Part shown: positions 57,430 through 64,000 of the stretch, piece after piece
Position numbering within the stretch: the stretch's first letter is position 1
Layout of the letters: the number at the start of each line of letters is the position of its first letter
Assembly (NCBI GenBank): GCA_038030265.1
Contig: CM075942.1
Coordinates: 50,806,751-50,870,750 of the forward strand
Length of the DNA stretch: 64,000 nucleotides
From: Corythucha ciliata
Lineage: Eukaryota; Arthropoda; Insecta; Hemiptera; Tingidae
Direction: 5' to 3'
The notes under the pieces: model-generated
Databases searched by the model: none
Told to the model about the DNA's origin: nothing
What the model saw: only the letters and a program-made list of their open reading frames with translations
Translations under genes and position numbers: made by a program

Positions 57430-58280
57430 GGAACGAAGGGGTTGAAAAAAAATTGCATTCCCAAACTGACGTCATATTTAATTTTAGAAGGCTCTAAAAC
57501 GTCTAAAAACCGAATTTGAGTGCAATCCGATTAATCCAAAAATCATCCCCTAAGCAGAGTAAAGGGATTCTCTGGGCCAAGGGGGTTAAAATACATTTTC
57601 ATCCCCAAACTGACGTCACATTTAATTTTAGAAGGTTCTAAAACCACTAAATACCGAAATTGAGTAGATTCTGATGAAAATCTAAAAATCATCCCCTGAT
57701 TCGGGGGGGGGGGCCGAAGGGGGTTGAAAAAATGTTTACCCCTTAACTGACGTCACATTAAATTTTAGAAGGTTCTAAAACACCTAAATAACGAGTTTGA
57801 GTAGATTCTGATGAAAATCTAAAAATCATCCCCTAAGCAGTGTCTGAAAATCATCCTGCAGTCGCGGGGAAGGGGTGGGTATGAAAAAATTTGCATCCCC
57901 CAAACTGACATCACATTTGATTTTATAAGGTTCTATAACCCCTAAATACCGAATTTGAGTAGATTCTGATGAACATCTAAAAATCATCCCCTATGTCACA
58001 GTGAAGGGAAGGGGGTTGAAAAAAATTGTCATCCCCCAACTGACGTCATGTTCTTTTTCCGCATCTATAAAAACTCCTAAATACCGAATTTGGGTTGATT
58101 CTGATGAAAATTGAAACACCATCCCGTAAGGCGTACAAAAAGCGTGCAATAGCAGTCACGGGAGGAGGGGGGTTGAAAAAATGTGCATCCCCCAACTGAC
58201 GTCATATTCTTTTTTCTCATGTCGAACAAACTCTAAATACCAAATTTGAGTGGAATCTGAAAATATGAAAAAATCAACCC
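57430..58280 (+). repeat. six-copy tandem satellite, most units with TGACGTCA
   Basis: Units of 135-158 bp: 'gggttgaaaaaa(a/t)', 'catccc(c/-)aaactgacgtca', 'taattttagaagg(t/c)tctaaaa', 'accgaatttgagt', 'gattctgatgaaaatc', 'aaaatcatcccctaagcag'. The 8-base palindrome TGACGTCA is at 57467, 57611, 57748, 58041 and 58197; the fourth copy has TGACATCA (57906). Non-coding. Confidence 0.75.
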
Positions 58281-59260
58281 TCGTCGCCAGCAATTACATT
58301 TAAGGATTTTCGCGGGGGGGCCCCTGTCGAGAAAAATTAAATTGGCCAAGCGGACCCCATTTTCGTTTTTAGATGATTGAGAAACCCTTGTAAACTGAAT
58401 TTCAAGGGATTCTGAAAATATCGGTGAAACAGCCCCAAAAAACTGGTGATTTCGGTGAAAATAGTTGGGCGGCTTTACGCCAGGGAGCGCAAAAGACTGT
58501 CTTACCCCCACCACTTCTTTCCTTTATCTACGGGTGGATCGCTCCCGTTTGTTAGATGGCAGGGGTAAAGTGTAGAAGAAGAATCAATAATATACCTAAC
58601 AAAAAGTCTGCAGAAAAGTGAAAGGGGGGGGGGCAAATTTTCTAGGCATTGCTATTTTTCATCTTCTCGTAAATGATCCAGGATTTTCGATCTGAGAGGC
58701 GGTCGCTGGGTCCTCGAATAAGAAGCGAAAAGGATAGAATAAGAACCTTGGGTGCAGTCTTCGGTATAGAATAAGATTGGCATTGAAGCCTGGGGGGGCG
58801 ACGCTCCCTCAGGCTAAATTCCGGAGGGGCGGCCGCCACTCCTGCCCTCCCGGTTCCGCCGCCACTGCGTATTCATGTTCTTTTCGTGGAGAGACCAAGA
58901 ATTTTCAAAACCTTTGACCACGGATGTATCGTTCATCAATGAATTTTATAGTCTACAAGTCTAAAAATGTAATTGTGTATTGACATTCACCTATACACTT
59001 TTTTTTTTTTTTTTTAATTATGGATTCGTGAGTCGATATTTTTCTCTTCTTCGGCAATGTCTATACCTGAGACAAGTGATGTCGTCTTCACCACAGGTGT
59101 TTTTTATTTATTTTATCAGAACCGGTTTTCACCCTTTTTCTAGGGCATCATCGATGGTTCTACTTGACAGTCAGCATCATACAAATAATTAACAGTAATT
59201 AATTTACAACAAAATTGAAAATGGAAATAAAAATATATGTATACATATAGGAACTCACGT
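58281..59260. other. gene-free stretch
   Basis: Decayed words of the satellite extend a little past 58280. Poly-G at 58624-58633 and a T run at 59000-59015. No gene recognised. Confidence 0.4.
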
Positions 59261-59261
59261 C

Positions 59262-59460
59262 TTTTTTGTCAGGCCGCATACTGACTGCGTCGGTGATCTT
59301 TTTGGGACTAGCAAGGTTAGGAGGGAGATCGGACAGGATGTTGACTAGAGGGGAAAGAAAAGACATTTCTTCCCTCGAATTCAGGGAGTTATCGCTTAAA
59401 GCTTTTTTAATCTCGATCCCTTCAAGGAAGTTCATGACCGCACCTTTTAGAACCTGGTGC
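59262..59460 (-). CDS. exon of an unidentified gene
   Basis: The minus strand is open from an acceptor-like AG near 59470 or 59449 to a good donor GAC|GTGAGT at about 59262. Residues include LKGAVMNFLEGIEIKKALSD and FLSPLVNILSDLPPNLASPK. The composition is normal and hydrophobic at intervals, consistent with a helical soluble protein. I do not recognise the family, and no partner exon was found within the window. Confidence 0.45.
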
Positions 59461-59466
59461 AGTATT

Positions 59467-61464
59467 CCAACTAGCAAAATTTAGTCGTCTCGACGTCGAG
59501 AAACATGACCCGACGTCATCAGGCGACATCGACTTCGCCACTACCAAAATACGACCAAAGCGGTGGTATACATTTGAGTCGTGGCAACGTCACCCAGCGA
59601 CTACTGGTTGCACGAAGTTGCTATATCCGTAATACAGTCATACTACAAGATGCTGTAGTATATTTGTACAACAGAATTCTGTGTTACAACACTACTACGA
59701 TTTTCTGTTCAAAATCTAACTGATATTACTCAAGATTATAGCTCCTCAGAACAAATGTCGCCTGGACTACAGTATGATGTTCAATATTTCTACTACAAGT
59801 CGTAAAGTGTTATAAATAATTACACTGTTGGTGTGGCGGTCAACGAAAGCCACTCGAAGAGTGGGGTGCCTCTCAACATGATGCTCCTAGACGGTCTTCT
59901 TTATTCCAGATACACGACGTTATATCTGGAGCTGTCTGTCCAATTCTCTTCCGTCAAAAACACAAACGAGTATCATTTCATCGACTGATATTTTATTTTA
60001 ACTCTGAAATGAATTCCCCCTTGAAGCAACACCGTGAGATTAATTCATTATTCAAATTTATGAGTGGTGAGAAATTTAAAAGTGCTTGAAAAATATAGTT
60101 TCTTGCGCTGGCTAGTCAAGTACCTATCTGTTTTGTGATAGATTACTATTTAAAGCAGGCGTTGTTACTTGAAAATCATAATTACGTCCAAATGAGTCAC
60201 TTGCCAAAAAAATAAATAAATAGAAAATCCTTTAAAATGGCGTTGTCGGATATTTGTACGAAAAACATAATACTCCCGACCATGAATTGCAATTGGTTAA
60301 TAACTGTGTATATGATACGACCTCAAGTTATTTATTTGTAACGAAGCTGTAATATTTACGACCACAGGTTATGATTTGAAACACAATTCTGTACAACTCT
60401 CGACAAGAGGTCGAGAAGTAGACCAAGTTTGTATGTGAGTTATTTGTCTGTACGAAACACGACAACTGGTCGGATAAAGTAGGAAAACAAGTAATAGTTT
60501 TGGCGCCAAAGCCACCGGTGAGTGAGAGATAAGAGAGAGTCGGTGTAGTCATTGCATTGACTTTGGTGTGCCGGTGCTGTGTTTCGTACCCTGTAAATGG
60601 GTTACAGGCAACAAATTGAAATGGCCAGTAACCAAGCATATGACGTTAGACTTCTTCAAAAAGACTCGAATAGTGGGCCTGCAAAGACTTGGCTCACATA
60701 CGACTGTATCGTGAAGGCCAAAGATATATCTGACTTCGAGCGGGCGTCGACGATTGCAAATCGGCTAGGTCACGGACGGCATCGGCATCTGCATCGACAC
60801 GGTTACTGGAGCATGAGAGAACTGCTGAGGGCTGTTGATCGCAGTTGATTGATCGTATTGATGGAGAAATATCGACTAAACTGGAATTATTCACAACTTC
60901 AGATCCTACCTCTTCGATCAAACTTTCAGCACGACTATTTGCAGAATCATCTCTCTTCGTGTATTTCTTCAGTCGTTGGTAGTACGACGAGGACTTGAAC
61001 GCTTCATCGTGACTTGCTGGCGGACAAAAATACTAACTTATAAAAACCAAAAACGTCTTCAAAAATGTTAATTCCCCGACGTCGTAAAAATGTTATTCAG
61101 TTCCTTGCTTAGACTGAAAATATATCGTTATTATGACGTCTGGGGAACGTCAACGACTTCACGCATAAGAATGCGACAGCAGAGAAACGTCGTCCGGGTC
61201 GCTTTTCCAGGACACCAAGGCTTAGTCTTGCTTTCCCAATTAAGACGTTGGAAGAGCTCGAATTTTCAGGGTAAAAGTTTAAGTGGGTTTTAAAGTTATT
61301 TCATGAGTGAAATATGAAAAATGTAGATTTAACGGGCGAGCCAGATTAATCTGGGGATTATAATGAGATCTTAAAATCCGGAATGATGCAGAACTATGGC
61401 GATAATGTACGTAACTCCGAGTTGGTGATGAGTAACGGAGCTGGGGGGTCGAGGAAACACAAGT
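59467..61464. other. gene-free stretch with one uncertain frame
   Basis: The plus frame at 60597-60848 reads QKDSNSGPAKTWLTYDCIV and KDISDFERASTIANRLG before turning into a His/Arg run; it looks like a gene fragment but has no recognised family or splice pair. Words 'acga(c)..gtcg' recur through 59.5-60.5 kb without a clear unit. Confidence 0.3.
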
Positions 61465-61845
61465 ATCGTTTCAAATGAGGACTTTTACTCGGTATCGAAT
61501 GGGTATTGATTCCAACAATAAATACTTGGTATCGAATGGGTATGGTACTAGTTTGAATCAATACCCATTCGATACCAACTAAAGTACTCATTTCAAACGA
61601 TACTTTTCCGATTCCGAGATTTTACTTAAAAATAGTCGGTATAAGAATTACTCGGTATTGATTAAAAAGTATCGAATCGTACTCAGTATCGAATGATATG
61701 TATCGATTCCCAAAGTACTCATTTCGCAGTATCGAATCAAAGTATCGAAATAGTACTTGGCATCAGAAAAAAGTATCGATACCAAAACTACTGAGTATTG
61801 ATTGAAAAGTATCGATACTTCACTCTAATTAGTAGTATCGATTCA
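61465..61845. repeat. cluster of TATCGA(T) words
   Basis: At least twelve copies of 'gtatcga' or its inverse in 380 bp, several as the palindrome TATCGATA, alternating with 'atgggtattgattc' and 'agtactcatttc'. It is a degenerate short tandem repeat with inverted segments. Confidence 0.55.
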
Positions 61846-62631
61846 ACACTAGGCGTACCCGGATATCCTCCCAGAGGGGGCGTTTCCGGCAGACCGGAGG
61901 TAAATATGGGTCGGTGGTGAAGGGGTTTGGAAATACCTTTTTATTGCAGAGATTCTGCCTCCACCTATCACCCCCTCCTTTTTTTGCGTACGCCACTGGC
62001 AGCGTGGCAACAAGAAGAGACCCAGCGTGGATGGAAAACAAAAGCGCATCTTGGTGGCAAATTTTGCCAAAAATGTTCATGCCTAATAGGCAATAAAATC
62101 GTATTTTCATGGCATACTTGCAAATCATGAAAGCTCACGTGTTCACATCGAGTAGGGTACAAAACAACTTTATGTGATGGCACGTGGCAAACTTTGCCCA
62201 AAGCCAACAACATTTTTGCGACGCTAGAGCCTAGAGAGGGGGGGGAGGAGCTATAAAAATTAATGACAACGTGTAGTAAAGTACCAGTGGTACTTGGTAT
62301 TTTGAATAATTAATGCTTGTGGAGGTACGCTTTTGCTATGCAGTGTTCAGGGTCAAGAGGAATTAACAACCATTTGAAGTTATGCGGGTTGCCGGGTCGA
62401 TTCCCCGGTTGTCAGTAAATTAGGATGTTCCCAATTGGGGAGGTTGGGCTTCTCCCCGTAGCGGAATAATATTTTCGGTATTAACTTCAAAACAATTGGT
62501 TCTGGAATTTCGTAACTATTTTGTTAGAATTTCTCGTACAATTTCCATGCGAATTGACTACAACGTTGCTGAAAACAAACCCCTTTTACTTCCATGTTCC
62601 CTACGGGAATTTTTTTGCCATCTTGTATTTA
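61846..62631. other. gene-free stretch with a hAT-like right end
   Basis: 61988-61998 reads 'tacgccactgg' and 61850-61860 'aggcgtacccg', which could be the two ends of a short hAT-type element; the 8-bp duplication expected was not found, so this is only a candidate. Nothing else recognised. Confidence 0.35.
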
Positions 62632-64000
62632 TAGGTCAGAAGTGTTCGAGGAAAAAATTGCTAACTCTGAAAAGCTCGTATAATTTTTTGGCAGCCCAAA
62701 AACAGAAATTTTTTGGCATTTCTTTTAGTTTCTTCTAAATATCCAGAAAATGAGTTACTTTCGAGGAAAATCTTCACTCACAAAATGTGTTGAGCTATAA
62801 ATTTCCAACAAATTTTGTATGTAAAGTAGTTTTCCACGATGAATATGGAAAGGGTTACAGTCTTTCGAAATTGTTGTTCCAAAATGGTCGAAGGTCCTCA
62901 AATCACCTGTTTTCGACCAAGTATTGCACTTTGGACTGTTTTGTATTTGTTGGTATGAAAGAACGAAGTTGAATGATTGAAAATTGAGTGACGATTGATG
63001 GTTATAGTCGTTGATGGATAAGGCTCGGTAATTGAAAATTAGTCGATGTGGACTGAGGGTTGATTATTGATTATGTGCGAAGCAGAATTTTGGATTTAAA
63101 GTTATGGAAATTTCGGTGTTTGAGGAATGAAGACGGCGGGAATTTTTGTCATCTTGTATTCATAGGTCAGAAGTGTTCGAGAAAAAAATAACTCTGAAAA
63201 TGCTACCTCTTCAGAGGTAAATTTTTGGCAGCCCAAAAACCGAAACGTTTGGCACTTCTTTTAGTTTCTTCCAAAAATCCCGAAAATGAGTTACTTTCGA
63301 GGAAAATCTTCACTCACAAAACTTGTTGAGCATTAAATTTCCTAAAACTTTTGTATGTAAAGTAGTTTTCCACGACGAATATGGAAAGGGCTACAGCCTA
63401 TCGAAATTGTTGTTCTAAAATGATCGAAGGTCCTGAAATCGCCTTTTTTCGACCCAAGTATACTTATTGCGCTTTACTTTGGACTATTTTGTTACATTTT
63501 TTTTTTTTTCTTTCTTTCTTTTTTTTTTTGTGTGATTTTTTGTATGAGAGAACGATTACGAATATGATTGAAGGAGGATTCGATGTGGCCGAGTCACTCT
63601 GGTCATTTCTTGAAATGCCAACCCGACTCACTCTGGTCATTTCTTGAAATTAATGGTCTCATGGTGTCATTTCATGAAATGACCAAAATTCCTGCTCATA
63701 CTGTGTTCTAACCTTACCGTTACATCAAGAGCGCGCACTTCATGAAATGGCTGGTCATTTCATGAAATGCCAAATTACGGCAAGTGAGTACGACATACAT
63801 ATAGGTAAGGAGTGTTCGAGAAAAAAAATGTAAATTCTAAAACGCTCGGCACAACGTTTGGCAGCGATTTTTCGGCACTTTGTTTAGTTTTTTTCTAAAT
63901 ATCGCTAACCCCAACAGCTTTAGAGGAAATTATTCCGCACAACACAGATAGGGTATTAAGTTTCCTACATCTTTCGTATTCAAAGTATTTTTCTACGACC
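62632..64000 (+). repeat. tandem repeat, 530-650 bp unit, three copies (last cut by window end)
   Basis: Copies start at about 62632, 63160 and 63808 with 'gtcagaagtgttcgag(g/a)aaaaaa'. Shared landmarks are 'tttggcagcccaaaaac', 'cttttagtttctt', 'gagttactttcgaggaaaa', 'gtaaagtagttttccacga' and 'gaatatggaaagg'. The first two are about 85 per cent alike by eye; the third is more diverged. Between copies 2 and 3 there is a T/C-rich run (63498-63529) and a group of CATTTC(A/T)TGAAATG palindromes (63600-63770). Confidence 0.7.

Noticed and set aside
57430..58280. CRISPR-like array
   Set aside because: Repeats are 135-158 bp and diverged, without short identical repeats and unique spacers, and the genome is eukaryotic.
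60597..60848. 83-codon plus frame with SGPAKTWLTYDC
   Set aside because: It starts plausibly but ends in a His/Arg run from a GCAT-rich repeat; no homologous family or splice partner could be named.
61847..61999. Short hAT-type element
   Set aside because: End words fit loosely, but no 8-bp target duplication is present and the left end has several mismatches.
62385..62425. T-arm-like hairpin CCGGG-tcgattc-CCCGG resembling a tRNA gene
   Set aside because: The loop does not begin with TTC, and no D arm, anticodon arm or acceptor stem could be drawn around it.

Overview
The window is eukaryotic nuclear DNA. It is AT-rich and gene-poor, has many G/C and A/T homopolymer runs, and its recognisable genes are split into short exons with GT-AG introns. 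Transposon debris fills most of the space. The gene content (SLC36-type amino-acid transporters, a Gypsy-class retroelement, Helentron-like elements, many MITEs) fits an arthropod. A sap-feeding hemipteran is my best guess, because amino-acid transporters of this family are expanded there, but the sequence alone does not prove it.

Two paralogous transporter genes lie on the minus strand. SLC36-A runs from 14213 to 5430 in 10 coding exons and reads through as about 506 residues with consistent splice phases; one of its introns uses a GC donor. SLC36-B runs from 41876 to 39928 in 8 recognised exons; its 5' exon was not found. All seven intron positions and phases that can be compared match between the two, and three internal exons have identical lengths (151, 122 and 85 bp), so they are duplicates. 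SLC36-B has an unusual C-terminal extension. Isolated exon-like pieces of unidentified genes occur on the minus strand at 47.2-48.9 kb and 59.3 kb, and a short THAP-like fragment is on the plus strand at 46.8 kb.

Mobile elements, left to right: a 0.5 kb MITE family (TIR AATGAGGAAGTTTCA) at 1.4-3.1 kb (with two insertions), 3.9-4.4 kb and 38.1-38.6 kb; PIF/Harbinger-like MITEs with TWA target duplications at 4.7, 7.9 and 11.2 kb; a Tc1/mariner-like 1 kb element in an SLC36-A intron at 10.6-11.6 kb; a decayed Gypsy retrotransposon on the minus strand at 28.1-31.8 kb; four Helentron/HINE-like elements at 32.6, 35.1, 42.3 and 55.3 kb; a 748-bp element with 9-bp target duplications at 39.0-39.8 kb; and a 266-bp near-perfect hairpin at 49.7 kb.

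The remaining DNA is largely low-copy tandem or degenerate word-like repeats: about 30-40 bp units with the words 'cgtgaaattgg' or 'gctaattcgcggctaaaattgag', 500-bp units at 43.2-44.3 kb, a roughly 145-bp satellite at 57.4-58.3 kb in which most units carry TGACGTCA, and 530-650 bp units at the right end. The most interesting item is the Helentron-like family. It has asymmetric terminal inverted repeats, a 3' hairpin, an AT microsatellite, and either an internal inverted second 3' end (A/B) or an internal 295-bp tandem duplication (C/D). In A/B a tRNA-like B box is embedded.
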